From positions 1 through 40,249 of the IMG/VR virus record IMGVR_UViG_3300015194_000007: a DNA stretch of 40,249 nucleotides, one strand, 5' to 3'. Source of the stretch: a virus. Shown here piece by piece: positions 13,994 to 22,210 of this stretch. The notes under the pieces are model-generated. The model saw nothing but the letters and a program-made list of their open reading frames with translations. It did no database searches and was not told the DNA's origin. The translations under genes and the position numbers were made by a program. Every line of letters begins with the position of its first letter. Positions within the stretch are counted from its first letter, which is position 1.

Positions 13994-15217
13994 TTAATAG
14001 GTGCCACTCCCATTCACTGCTTGCAGAATTCTGATTATTTTATTTGGGATTGCCACTGCTGCCGTCCATTCAACTAAAAGCCAGATAGCAGATATCCTCA
14101 CTTCGTTAGTTGCTCCTGTTCCGGTAAGGTAGCCAATTTGTGAAGTGTCGAGATTCGCTTTAGTCAAGGTGGTAGGATCAGGGGTTTGATAAGCTGTGTA
14201 TGGATAATTACGGGGAACTGCGTTAGCATTTGTTACATAAGTCGCATTCGCTGGGGTAATTGTGGCACTGGATCCTATAGCAGCTAATGAAGCAGATGCA
14301 TACTCTACTTGAAAGGGCGTGTTTAGGGATGCTGCTGCTCCGGCATAACGAACACCAACTTGTATTACATTTATGGTATCGGAGGAGCCAATACCAGCGG
14401 GGGTATTATCAATATTGTGTAAGTCTTCTGAGAAAGAAGTATTTTTTCCGTTATACGAAGTAGCATCGTCGGGGGTAACATCATTAACGCGAGTGTAATT
14501 GTTGGCTGTCCCAGCCGTACCTCCAACATTAGTTGACCAGCTAGAACTATCTCCGGCTGCATTTGGTCGTAGGTGCATGATATTACCTGCTCCTGGAAAG
14601 CTATTTTGGACTGTACCCGTTGCATCATTGATCGCAATATCGTCAAAAAACCAGTTCCCTGTTGTATTAGATTCTGAAGCAAGATTCCCACCGAGGGTTA
14701 TCGACAAGACTCCCGATGCGATATTGAGATTACTTGCCCCAGCAAACTGCACCCCGTCGATTTTTGCGTTTAGAACGTGTGTGCCTACCGATGTTGATCC
14801 GTCATACTCCAACTCAACGCGATACCATGTTCCGGCAACGAGGGCTGAACTGGCACTCCCGATTAGCGTTGTGCTGTTAAAGAGTTTGAGCGTTCCCGTA
14901 GAAGTAAGAACAATCTTGGATATTGATACTGCTGGAAAAGTAGTGCTCGTTGAGACCTGGAATACGACATCGTCTATTGAGGGTGCAGTGGCGTAGCGGA
15001 AATAGAAACGGAAATACTTATGAGCCGTAGAGTTTGCGGCAGAAAATTGATATAACCATCCCTTAGCAGTAGCAGATGCAAGTGAGGTTATTTGTGCCGC
15101 GTAGGTTCCTGATCGCACAGTCGAGGTCTGAATGGTGGGCGTGCCCGTCGTTATTGTCCACTCCATATTCGCTGTATTTGAATTAAGCTCAAATCCTGAT
15201 GACCATAATCGTGCCAT
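13994..15217 (-). CDS. Concanavalin A-like (LamG/jelly-roll) tail protein
   Basis: A 407-residue beta-rich protein. Residues about 1-205 match a concanavalin A/LamG-like carbohydrate-binding jelly-roll: WSSGFELNS, YFRFYFRYATAPSIDDVVF, GTWYRVELEYDG, GNWFFDDIAI. The C-terminal half is another beta domain ending WLLVEWTAAVAIPNKIIRIL. It probably decorates the virion or tail and binds glycans of the host surface. It ends three bases before the repeat-fibre gene, so both may form one appendage. No Shine-Dalgarno (CATCATCTATT precedes ATG). Confidence 0.7.
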   Translation of the reverse strand: MARLWSSGFELNSNTANMEWTITTGTPTIQTSTVRSGTYAAQITSLASATAKGWLYQFSAANSTAHKYFRFYFRYATAPSIDDVVFQVSTSTTFPAVSISKIVLTSTGTLKLFNSTTLIGSASSALVAGTWYRVELEYDGSTSVGTHVLNAKIDGVQFAGASNLNIASGVLSITLGGNLASESNTTGNWFFDDIAINDATGTVQNSFPGAGNIMHLRPNAAGDSSSWSTNVGGTAGTANNYTRVNDVTPDDATSYNGKNTSFSEDLHNIDNTPAGIGSSDTINVIQVGVRYAGAAASLNTPFQVEYASASLAAIGSSATITPANATYVTNANAVPRNYPYTAYQTPDPTTLTKANLDTSQIGYLTGTGATNEVRISAIWLLVEWTAAVAIPNKIIRILQAVNGSGTY

Positions 15218-15285
15218 AATAGATGATGTTTAAAACACCATATCTTAAGGCTCGTAGCTATGCCATAAGCCCTAAAGATGCTGTC

Positions 15286-15795
15286 TTATGCTTCAAACTC
15301 TATCCAACACACCATGTTGATAGTTGTACCAAATGTAACACGAATACGTAAAAACTTACCCGCTTGAAGAATTGATTCATTCCCTAGGACTTCTTGAAAG
15401 TACCATTGATTGGTCGGTGCTATCAATTGATAATCAAAAAGCCTTGTTGCGGTAATTGTTCCCTCAGCACTTGCCGTAAATCCTGAGTTAGCCGTACCTA
15501 GTGTTATTAAAGCGGAGTCAGCTGCTGGCCCTCCTGGATTGTTCTTTCTGAGAACGTCTCCCGTAGCAAGTGTTGTTACAGTTGCTGCTACGTCTGTTTC
15601 AATGAGTTCAACCTTACCTGGCGTTGCTGCTGCTGAACCATCAAATGACGCTCCCCATGCTTTAATCTTTAAATCTACACCAGTCTTCGGTGAGAGCTGT
15701 AGCATGGTCTTAAGAGTTGTTCCTGTTGCTACAGGAGCCATTGCTGCGGTTAGTGCTGCTGTATTGCCGTTATATACTCTATAAATTGCTGCCAT
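15286..15795 (-). CDS. Virion-associated beta protein (169 aa)
   Basis: Ala/Thr-rich beta protein beginning MAAIYRVYNGNTAALTAAM and ending FGTTINMVCWIEFEA. It resembles small phage head- or tail-fibre-type structural proteins but no family is certain. AAAAGGAGGTGAGAAATT precedes the ATG, one of the strongest ribosome sites in the genome, which suggests high expression and a virion protein made in many copies. Confidence 0.6.
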   Translation of the reverse strand: MAAIYRVYNGNTAALTAAMAPVATGTTLKTMLQLSPKTGVDLKIKAWGASFDGSAAATPGKVELIETDVAATVTTLATGDVLRKNNPGGPAADSALITLGTANSGFTASAEGTITATRLFDYQLIAPTNQWYFQEVLGNESILQAGKFLRIRVTFGTTINMVCWIEFEA

Positions 15796-15811
15796 AATTT
15801 CTCACCTCCTT

Positions 15812-16207
15812 TTAATCGATACCTAATTCAAATTTATAATTTTTACCCCTATGGATTGCTTGCCAGCCGATGAAATAGCGAAGATGTGAGCTTTTCTTTT
15901 CTAAATCACTACTGGCCACCTGGGTAACAAGACGATAGTAAATAGGCTTGACTGTGTTTTTATCGGGTGGACGTGGTGCATAGAATTTTCTTCCATCAAC
16001 ACTGATTGACCCGTCCTCAAAATCAACACTAAAGATATGCCCCTTGCCCATGAGTGCAAAGGTTTTAAGTGGTAAGTTGGCCATGACATCAGTATAGGCT
16101 GAGCCAGTAGGAGAGATAAGGGAAGTATCTTCTTGGGTTTGAGTGATAATAGTGCCGTTTAAAGCGTGAGCTATAAAGGTGTAATCAAGTGGGTATGGTT
16201 GTGACAT
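15812..16207 (-). CDS. Hypothetical tail-region protein (131 aa)
   Basis: Begins MSQPYPLDYTFIAHALNGTI; short beta strands and IGWQAIHRGKNYKFELGID at the end. Found between a Cys-rich small protein and a strong-RBS virion protein in the tail module. No clear ribosome site upstream. A structural role is inferred from position only. Confidence 0.6.
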   Translation of the reverse strand: MSQPYPLDYTFIAHALNGTIITQTQEDTSLISPTGSAYTDVMANLPLKTFALMGKGHIFSVDFEDGSISVDGRKFYAPRPPDKNTVKPIYYRLVTQVASSDLEKKSSHLRYFIGWQAIHRGKNYKFELGID

Positions 16208-16231
16208 TGTATTGTCTGTAGCATTGTATTG

Positions 16232-16531
16232 CTATTCAACTACTGCGGACTCAAGTGTCACCTCTGAGCCGTCCTCTAGTACTTGTTTGAGTATCCCTTG
16301 CTGGGCAACAACGTCTTTCATTGCTTCAGCTATTGGTTGATTAATATCTAGATGCTCTTGCATGAGTCCCTCAAGTTCTGCTTTGTCATCGACTCTAGGA
16401 AACTTCACAAAGCAATGAGGGTTATTGTTTTCGTCAAGAACATTACAAGAAAAAACATATTCCCCGTTTTGATCAACCTCACTTGAGTGAGGGGTTACTG
16501 CTGCACATTTAACACAAAATAAGTCTTTCAT
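16232..16531 (-). CDS. Small zinc-ribbon-like protein in tail module (99 aa)
   Basis: N-terminus CVKCAAVTPHS followed by FSC and HCFVKFP gives a CxxC plus Cys and His/Cys set able to bind zinc within residues 6-40. The remainder is an acidic helical tail. AGGAG lies eight bases before the ATG. It follows the gene at 16534 by two bases. A virion or assembly role is likely by position. Confidence 0.65.
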   Translation of the reverse strand: MKDLFCVKCAAVTPHSSEVDQNGEYVFSCNVLDENNNPHCFVKFPRVDDKAELEGLMQEHLDINQPIAEAMKDVVAQQGILKQVLEDGSEVTLESAVVE

Positions 16532-16533
16532 AG

Positions 16534-17076
16534 TTAGTTCTCCTGATACTGCAAAGCAATATAAAGCGTTGCTGTATCTCCTGCTGCTGCTGTTGATGCT
16601 GTTTGAAGTTGTGTAGGGAAATATTGAGACTGTCCTGCTGCTGATATTGAAGCTGAAGCTGCATTATTAGGCCCTGTGACTCCAAATAGAACGGCTGCTC
16701 CTGATCCAACCGCTACTCCTCCTGATGATGAATCAGTAGTAAGGGCTGCATTAGCTGATGTTGCTGGTGTTGCGTAGGTAGCACTAACAATCGATTTCAA
16801 GGTTAAACCTGTGGCAAGAGCTGAGCCTGCTGCTCCTGCTATTGTGGTATTAGCTGAAAATTTCCCCGTAGCTACTGAGTTAAAAGTACCGGATAAATCG
16901 CCATATTGATATTTGGTAAAGCCGTTATTTCCTGCGGTGATAGGGGAGGCTGAGTAAGCGGTTGCCGTATCGTCAATATTCTTCCAGTTCACGTTGGTGA
17001 CAGTCACAGCGGTAGTAGTACCACGACCCCCTGAGAGTGTTCCATTATCTTCTTTAAATGCGTATGTTGCGGCCAT
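16534..17076 (-). CDS. Virion-associated Ala/Thr-rich protein (180 aa)
   Basis: Low-complexity beta protein beginning MAATYAFKEDNGTLSGGRG and ending DTATLYIALQYQEN. The pattern of Gly/Ala/Ser/Thr runs with a terminal aromatic strand suits a fibre or capsid decoration protein. The late motif is exactly 30 bases before the ATG, and the leader lacks a Shine-Dalgarno site but has CATACT just before ATG, as in other late genes. Confidence 0.65.
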   Translation of the reverse strand: MAATYAFKEDNGTLSGGRGTTTAVTVTNVNWKNIDDTATAYSASPITAGNNGFTKYQYGDLSGTFNSVATGKFSANTTIAGAAGSALATGLTLKSIVSATYATPATSANAALTTDSSSGGVAVGSGAAVLFGVTGPNNAASASISAAGQSQYFPTQLQTASTAAAGDTATLYIALQYQEN

Positions 17077-17104
17077 ATGAGTATGTTAAAGTATTAAAAA
17101 GTGG

Positions 17105-17117
17105 AATATAGGAAAGT
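17105..17117 (-). promoter_or_regulatory. Late motif, upstream of 16534-17076
   Basis: AATATAGGAAAGT; TATAGG exactly 30 bases before the ATG at 17076, 12 bases past the upstream stop. Confidence 0.75.
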
Positions 17118-17128
17118 CGCGTCTTTTC

Positions 17129-17383
17129 TTACGAATAGCTGAGTGACACCCGATTATCCCAGATATTGGCAAATGAGTCTGTTCCATTAGCCCACTGAAT
17201 ATCTGTCAGATTTGCACCCGTCCAGGTAAACTTTTTGATTTGCCAAGAAGGTTCACTTTTTAATGTCCCAATTTTTGCTTTTCCGATATAAATGGGGTTA
17301 TTACTTCCGTCGTAGTCGATAGAGGTTACAAAGTTATCGTGTGATTCCTGAAGTATGAGATTCCAGTCCTTGGGTCTTCCCAT
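17129..17383 (-). CDS. Small conserved virion-type beta protein (84 aa)
   Basis: Contains PIYIGKAKIGTLKSEPSWQI and ends IWDNRVSLSYS, a pattern known from small tail or fibre-associated proteins in many phages, without firm function. TTAGGAGCG lies before the ATG at 17383. It starts two bases after the coiled-coil gene, which indicates coupling. Confidence 0.65.
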   Translation of the reverse strand: MGRPKDWNLILQESHDNFVTSIDYDGSNNPIYIGKAKIGTLKSEPSWQIKKFTWTGANLTDIQWANGTDSFANIWDNRVSLSYS

Positions 17384-17384
17384 A

Positions 17385-17816
17385 TTACGCTCCTAATTTA
17401 AACTTCATCTCATTCATGAAATCTTCCTTTATCTGTTCTTTATATGTCTGTTCACGCTCACTGACAGCTGTTTCACGGGCAATAATGGCACTCTCTTTTT
17501 CTTCCTGTGCACCCTTAATTGAGAAGAGGTCATTTTCGTATTTCTTGAGTTCGTTTTCTTTATTTTTGAGCGCTATTTCTCGCTCATTTAAGTCCTGCTT
17601 TCGCTGAGCGTTTGCTTCTTTCAAACTCTTTACGTCTTGTATATCAGATACTGCTTGTCTTTCTTCTTCAAGAAGTTTGACTGATTCCGCTATTTCTTTT
17701 TCACGGCTATTGAGCAGGATTTCCTTATCACTAATTGCCTGTTTTTGCTGCGCTAAATCCTGCTCTCTTCGATCCAGAGCGTCAAGTGTGTCTTTGTAGA
17801 GTTGCTTAAGATCCAC
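17385..17816 (-). CDS. Coiled-coil protein (143 aa)
   Basis: Nearly the whole protein is one charged coiled coil (Glu/Lys/Gln heptads from residue 5 to 140). Start is GTG at 17816, supported by GGAGGTAGAAA directly upstream. It overlaps the end of the Pro-rich gene at 17806-18057. The position in the tail module suggests a rod, trimerisation or assembly chaperone function; no homologue recognised. Confidence 0.65.
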   Translation of the reverse strand: MDLKQLYKDTLDALDRREQDLAQQKQAISDKEILLNSREKEIAESVKLLEEERQAVSDIQDVKSLKEANAQRKQDLNEREIALKNKENELKKYENDLFSIKGAQEEKESAIIARETAVSEREQTYKEQIKEDFMNEMKFKLGA

Positions 17817-18057
17817 TTTCTACCTCCTGTATAGGTTCAAGTGGGGAAACGGTGGATACTGATTCGTCAATGACTATCTCAGGTTGAACTTCCTGAATAG
17901 GTTCGGGAGTTGGTTCAGGTTGTGGCTGCTCAATTACTACTTCAGTAATAGTTTGTGGTTTTGGTTCGGGAGTTGGCACGAAGTCCTGAAAGCCGTCTTT
18001 TGTAATAGCTCCTGTGTCTTCTCCATCTGGTATAAAATCTTTAAAAGTATCACTCAT
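17806..18057 (-). CDS. Proline/glutamate-rich small protein (83 aa)
   Basis: Begins MSDTFKDFIPDGEDTG and repeats short DFVP/EPKPQ and PEPTPEP segments, probably disordered and acidic. GAGGAGGTGATAGATT precedes the ATG. The late motif is present but 41 bases upstream, unlike the fixed 30. It may be a linker or an assembly protein for the coiled-coil partner downstream. Confidence 0.65.
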   Translation of the reverse strand: MSDTFKDFIPDGEDTGAITKDGFQDFVPTPEPKPQTITEVVIEQPQPEPTPEPIQEVQPEIVIDESVSTVSPLEPIQEVESGS

Positions 18058-18096
18058 AATCTATCACCTCCTCTATCGTAAGGATCTAATAACTGG

Positions 18097-18109
18097 AATA
18101 TAGGAAAGT
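18097..18109 (-). promoter_or_regulatory. Late motif, upstream of 17806-18057
   Basis: AATATAGGAAAGT with a 41-base gap to the ATG, which here has its own strong ribosome site. Confidence 0.65.
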
Positions 18110-18115
18110 CGCCTA

Positions 18116-18253
18116 TTATCTGTCGAGATACATCAGAATAAGACCAATTAACATGACAATAGCTCCGACTAGGCCCACTTGTCCGGCGCCTGGTACTAAA
18201 CTATTTAACGCTATAAGTATAAATAAACCTGTAAAATATATTTTACTTCCCAT
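18116..18253 (-). CDS. Small two-helix membrane protein (45 aa)
   Basis: IYFTGLFILIALNSLVPG and VGLVGAIVMLIGLILMYL form two hydrophobic helices with a short Gly-rich turn, followed by DR. GGAGGTGAGAATC precedes the ATG. It overlaps the end of the glycosyltransferase gene by eleven bases. It could be a holin-type protein, or a membrane partner of the glycosyltransferases. Confidence 0.65.
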   Translation of the reverse strand: MGSKIYFTGLFILIALNSLVPGAGQVGLVGAIVMLIGLILMYLDR

Positions 18254-19229
18254 GATTCTCACCTCCTATCACTCGTAATACTTCCTCAATTCGTGACTTA
18301 TATGTTCCTGTCTTGAGGGCTTGTTCATGTCCTGCCTTGGCTATTGCCTCACGTTCTTCCTCATTGTCTAGGAAGTATTGGACCGTTTTCTCTGCCGACT
18401 CTAGGCTTGAATACGACACATAATGTATACCTTCGAAGAAGCCATATTTTTCTAAGCTCTTGAGCTCTGGTATCTTATTGGTGAGAAGAAATGAGCCTGT
18501 CATCAGCGTCTCAAAAAACCTCATGTTTGCATCATTTCCAATTGAGATATTAAAGACGACCTTTGACTCACAGAACCGCTTGGCTGCATCCTCAAACATA
18601 TTCTTAGCGGGAAAAGCTGGGTTTCGACTGCCAAAATAGAAATTCGGAAAGGCTTTAAACATATAATCTAGAACATCAATGCGGGGTATATTGATCCCGT
18701 TTCCTTTGTGATACTCCTGAATATGGCCGATGAAGCAGAGATCATACTTTTTGAGTATTTCAAAGTGGGGATAGGCTTGCGGTTCTGCTGCATGGGGGAG
18801 ATAGAGGGCTGGTTGAACCTTTCCACTATCGATTATCTTTACCTTTTGTAGATTATGAGCGTTGTAGGTGTAAGTATACTCATCTACAGCACTCTCCTGG
18901 TTAAAGAATACATAGTCAAATTGCCTCGCCTTTTCAAGTCTATAGCCATCATCTAAATGTGTATCCGAGGCTACATAGATAGTCTTGCCACCATCTTTTG
19001 GTAGTTCATAAGCAAGGGCTTTTTCCCGTCCTACAACTGCATCTTCACCCCAGTCAATCCACCAATGATAATCAAATTTACCCAGACCTTTAATATCATT
19101 ACCTGGAATTAAGTGCATGACTTCGGTATTAGGGAGTTTTTGTAACTGATTAAAGTAGTACAATGGTGGACCGTCATTTCGGCCATATCGATGGTCATAC
19201 CATATTGCGTGTCTAGTTGGTTTCATCAT
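18243..19229 (-). CDS. Glycosyltransferase, CgeB/GT-B type
   Basis: About 328 residues from the ATG at 19229 (AGGATAAAG upstream; a GTG five codons earlier is possible). The C-terminal domain has MRFFETLMTGSFLLTNK, then YVSYSSLESAEKTVQYFLD and REAIAKAGHEQALKTGTYKSR, typical of the CgeB-like / Glyco_trans_1_2 family. The N-terminal half is a Rossmann-like domain (WIDWGEDAV, YVASDTH, YDLCFIGHI). It transfers a sugar from a nucleotide donor to an unknown acceptor, possibly a phage structural protein, phage DNA or host surface polymer. Third of three sugar genes. Confidence 0.8.
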   Translation of the reverse strand: MMKPTRHAIWYDHRYGRNDGPPLYYFNQLQKLPNTEVMHLIPGNDIKGLGKFDYHWWIDWGEDAVVGREKALAYELPKDGGKTIYVASDTHLDDGYRLEKARQFDYVFFNQESAVDEYTYTYNAHNLQKVKIIDSGKVQPALYLPHAAEPQAYPHFEILKKYDLCFIGHIQEYHKGNGINIPRIDVLDYMFKAFPNFYFGSRNPAFPAKNMFEDAAKRFCESKVVFNISIGNDANMRFFETLMTGSFLLTNKIPELKSLEKYGFFEGIHYVSYSSLESAEKTVQYFLDNEEEREAIAKAGHEQALKTGTYKSRIEEVLRVIGGENHGK

Positions 19230-19380
19230 TTTCTTTATCCTCACTTTCCTGCTGTCTGCTCATCATGTGATCTAGCCACATAGCAAAGCTAATTACAGCA
19301 CGTCTAGCTTCTTTATTGAGTTTTTTCTTTTTCTCAACTTCGGTTATCCACTCTGTTGCTGCATGTTCCACTGGATTCAT
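19213..19380 (-). CDS. Small helical protein between glycosyltransferases (55 aa)
   Basis: MNPVEHAATEWITEVEKKKK begins a Lys/Glu-rich helical protein. Its ATG shares one base with the stop of the upstream gene (TGATG), and its end overlaps the start of the next glycosyltransferase. Likely expressed by coupling. Function not recognised. Confidence 0.6.
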   Translation of the reverse strand: MNPVEHAATEWITEVEKKKKLNKEARRAVISFAMWLDHMMSRQQESEDKENDETN

Positions 19381-20633
19381 CATAGTTTTTCTCCTACTGC
19401 GATAAAGCTAATACTGTTACCTGATGGCTGGACACTGGTGACATTGAGTCCTAAGGCTGTTAAAAAGTTGGTTGTACTTTGAGGAGTGTAGCCGTGGACA
19501 TGCTCAAGATTCATCGGGATTGTTTCATGAACTGCATGATTTGGCAGCGCTAGAATGAGTCTCCCGCCCTTGCGTAATTTTGAAATCCAGAGTAAAAGCA
19601 CTGTTAATGGGTCAATCATATGCTCAAGAACGTGACGGGCTATAATGACATCTTGGGAGTTATCATCAACCGGAATATCTTTTGACACATCGGCATGAAT
19701 ATCTGCATCTGACAGCGGATTGCCCTCAAGACTTGGTATTTCCTCACCTTTAGGGATGAAGTCCACTCCCTTAGCCCGCTTGAGTGTTTTGTTATTGGCA
19801 CAACCGAGATCAAGTATTGCCGCATCTTTAGTCTTGATCATGGATCGAATCTCATCACCTTCTATGTCTCGCTTTGCTTGAACAAAGTCATACTCTGGCA
19901 TGGTATAGGCTCCCTTCATCGTCTCAAACCATTTCTTCAAACCATGCTTTCGGATTAATGCATGATTGATCTTTTCTGTTTTCTCAAAGCTATTCCAGCC
20001 GTTGGGACTGTTTGGATCACCATAGACTCGCTCACCAGTTTTAAAGCCGTGGTGGTAGATAAAGACGGTTCGATCAACGAGTAATTTATATCCTGCATCT
20101 CTGAGTTTTATTGACCAGTCAAAGTCATCGCCGCCCGGTAGGGTCAAATCCATGGCAGCTACCTGATTGAATGCCGAGCGACGCATAAGCACGCAAAATC
20201 CGATTAAGAACTTAGATTCAAATACGTGATAGGGAACATCAACGAAGATATTTTGCAGTCCCATTACGACGTTACTACTGGGCCCGACGGCTGCTACTTT
20301 CGGATCTCTAAAGTGTTGCAGCATGATATTAAGCCATAGTCTGCTTGTTGTTGGAACCATTGCATCATCATTAAAAAAGCAGACAAATTCAGAATCAGAG
20401 TTCTCAAGGCCGAGCATGATCCCACCCTCCCAGCCTGTATTGCGTCCCGCATTAATCACTCTGACCCCCTCTTGTCCTTTGAGAAAATCACAGCTGTTAT
20501 CATGGCCGTTATTAACGACTACTATTTCAAGGATATTCTTGGTTGCGTGATTACGAAGCAGGGAAGTCACTGCCTGATGCAGATATGTTTGATTATTGAA
20601 TGTTGGTATGATTACTGATACGAGTGGTTTCAT
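19380..20633 (-). CDS. Bifunctional glycosyltransferase GT2 - SAM methyltransferase
   Basis: 417 residues. Residues 1-235 are a family 2 glycosyltransferase: VSVIIPTFNNQTYL, GRNTGWEGGIMLG, then the DxD-like FFNDDAMVP and PGGDDFDWSIKLRDAGYKL. Residues about 265-415 are a class I methyltransferase: ILDLGCANNKTL (SAM-binding Gly loop), DVIIARHVLEHMIDP and LRKGGRLILALPNH. Such fusions can add and then methylate a sugar or cap a glycan chain. Its ATG overlaps the stop of the upstream glycosyltransferase (20630-20633, ATGA). Confidence 0.85.
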   Translation of the reverse strand: MKPLVSVIIPTFNNQTYLHQAVTSLLRNHATKNILEIVVVNNGHDNSCDFLKGQEGVRVINAGRNTGWEGGIMLGLENSDSEFVCFFNDDAMVPTTSRLWLNIMLQHFRDPKVAAVGPSSNVVMGLQNIFVDVPYHVFESKFLIGFCVLMRRSAFNQVAAMDLTLPGGDDFDWSIKLRDAGYKLLVDRTVFIYHHGFKTGERVYGDPNSPNGWNSFEKTEKINHALIRKHGLKKWFETMKGAYTMPEYDFVQAKRDIEGDEIRSMIKTKDAAILDLGCANNKTLKRAKGVDFIPKGEEIPSLEGNPLSDADIHADVSKDIPVDDNSQDVIIARHVLEHMIDPLTVLLLWISKLRKGGRLILALPNHAVHETIPMNLEHVHGYTPQSTTNFLTALGLNVTSVQPSGNSISFIAVGEKL

Positions 20634-21385
20634 CGTGTTGTTTTGTTATATTTACTCACTGTTTCGTCCCCTAAATCAACCCCAGCTTGCTTGATGTACT
20701 CCTCAAATCCTGCCTCATCGATCACTTGGGGGTTTTTAATATGCCCCATTTTATTTGACGTATCCATAAAGATTCTTCCTCCTGCTTCTTGGACTTGAAC
20801 ACAAAACCATATATCCTCACCAGTTTGTGTCGTACTCATGAAATATGGCTCTTTCATCTTTTCTCGAACAAACTTCATGTCGATACAGACTCCACCAAAC
20901 CCTACTGCGTCGCACTCAACTAGGGTATCTTTCGGATACTTCTTCACTGATTGATTAAAGTAGTAATCCTGATGTCTGACTCCGTCCCATCCCTTCTTCA
21001 CTGTGTATAAAACTGGATAGTGGGGAGGTGTTCGCATAAATGCGAGTGCTCCCAGAACTGTTATTTCTGGAAACTCCTCCATCCTCAGTATTATTTTCTT
21101 AGCAAAGTCTGGGTCAAGAATCATATCATCATCAAATTGAATGATGTAATCCATTCCCTCATCCCGAGCCACCCTGATCATCTTTTCCCGTGCCATTTGG
21201 GTCAGTAACCTGCCCGTTGTATACCAGTAGAATTCGTATCTGACTGGACGCTTCTCCCATTTCATCCGTTCTTCCCAGGCTCCGAGCCTCATGGAGTGAA
21301 CGAGATGATTGTCATACGCTTCCGGTAGTGTGTGTCCCTCTGTTGGGACACTAATTGCAACTTTCTTTACAACTCCCGAACCCAT
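20630..21385 (-). CDS. GT2-like glycosyltransferase
   Basis: 251 residues of GT-A type. VAISVPTEGHTLPEAYDNH is the first strand, YWYTTGRLLTQMAREKMIR and DYIIQFDDDMILDPDFAKK carry the DxD metal site (FDDDM), and YFMSTTQTGEDIWFCVQ provides the catalytic-side acidic GEDIWF block. It would transfer an activated sugar. First enzyme of the sugar island, coupled to the bifunctional enzyme by an ATGA overlap. Confidence 0.8.
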   Translation of the reverse strand: MGSGVVKKVAISVPTEGHTLPEAYDNHLVHSMRLGAWEERMKWEKRPVRYEFYWYTTGRLLTQMAREKMIRVARDEGMDYIIQFDDDMILDPDFAKKIILRMEEFPEITVLGALAFMRTPPHYPVLYTVKKGWDGVRHQDYYFNQSVKKYPKDTLVECDAVGFGGVCIDMKFVREKMKEPYFMSTTQTGEDIWFCVQVQEAGGRIFMDTSNKMGHIKNPQVIDEAGFEEYIKQAGVDLGDETVSKYNKTTR

Positions 21386-21519
21386 ATCAAAAACCTTTCT
21401 ATTAGTGTTGGTGTGGCCTCAATAATGTCGTGACCTGGGTGTTGATTGAAATCGAGTGAGGTCAGAAGCTTTTTGTCTCGTAAACATCGGTAGTACTGCA
21501 TAGGAGTATTCTTATTCAT
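21367..21519 (-). CDS. Small hypothetical protein at the head of the sugar operon (50 aa)
   Basis: MNKNTPMQYYRCLRDKKLL begins a compact helical protein that overlaps the start of the GT2 gene by 19 bases. A CCTATATTT element at 21530-21538 resembles the late motif, but lies closer (about 10 bases) and lacks the ACTTT part. Function unknown. Confidence 0.5.
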   Translation of the reverse strand: MNKNTPMQYYRCLRDKKLLTSLDFNQHPGHDIIEATPTLIERFLIWVREL

Positions 21520-21580
21520 AAGGTGAGTAAATATAGGGTTGTGTGCCTAGTTATTGCGTGTCAGTCGTACTTTCCTATAA

Positions 21581-21617
21581 CGCGGGAGAGGGCTCGCCCA
21601 GAGGTCCCTCTCCCGCG
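21581..21617 (-). terminator. Strong 12-bp hairpin after the capsid decoration gene
   Basis: CGCGGGAGAGGG pairs perfectly with CCCTCTCCCGCG around a 13-base loop, nine bases past the decoration gene stop. There is no T-run on the minus strand, so it may be an mRNA 3'-end stabiliser or a weak terminator separating the capsid genes from the sugar island. A late motif in plus orientation (21569-21580) abuts it. Confidence 0.65.
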
Positions 21618-21625
21618 TCGATAGG

Positions 21626-22057
21626 TTACATCACTTTGATAAGTGCTGAAGCGTAAAGATTTCCTGCGGAAACCGCTACTGGTAAGTTACTCGCAAAAAG
21701 TCCTTTCAGACCTGAGTTTGCATAAGTAGGTGCACCTGAGAAAAATCCGAGTGGTCCGGGGACCAGTGGATCGTTCAAACTGATGGTTAAAGATGTACCG
21801 ACGTTTGATAAAAGAACACTACCAATGAATCCTCCGATCTGAACACGGCCATAATCATTATTAGCGATATCATTGGTGGCTACACCAATAAAACCGACAT
21901 AATCAGCTGCTGAATTAGCTAAAACACCACTGACACCATCTGTACTCGTGTGAACAAGTGAGACGGGAAGTCCGGTGGTGATAGTTGCCCCTTCGACGTT
22001 TTTCACGACTCGGAAGACATTTTCTGCTTGATCTCTATTAAGTTGTTGAAATTGCAT
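21626..22057 (-). CDS. Capsid decoration / head-stabilising protein
   Basis: 143 residues starting at the ATG at 22057, which follows AGGGGGTGACAACAAT; an earlier in-frame ATG would run through this ribosome site. The sequence (VKNVEGATITTGLPVSLV, VGFIGVATNDIANNDYGRVQIGG, GNLYASALIKVM) resembles the barrel-like cement proteins placed after major capsid genes. Directly after major capsid gene, strong ribosome site, so likely abundant. Function by analogy. Confidence 0.7.
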   Translation of the reverse strand: MQFQQLNRDQAENVFRVVKNVEGATITTGLPVSLVHTSTDGVSGVLANSAADYVGFIGVATNDIANNDYGRVQIGGFIGSVLLSNVGTSLTISLNDPLVPGPLGFFSGAPTYANSGLKGLFASNLPVAVSAGNLYASALIKVM

Positions 22058-22210
22058 ATTGTTGTCACCCCCTTCCGTTTTGTCCCCTATGTGAGGGGAT
22101 TTCTTCACTGACATAGACAGGTGTCTACCGTTTATTTGAAAGGTTAGTAGTGTGGTATTTCTTTCGATTGCCACTCAAGCTGACTACTACCGCCTGCTTA
22201 ATTGTTAAGA

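Noticed and set aside
18243-21385. DNA base hypermodification pathway
   Set aside because: No thymidylate synthase-like, hydroxymethylase, TET/JBP or nucleotide kinase genes are present. The glycosyltransferases resemble polysaccharide or protein sugar enzymes.
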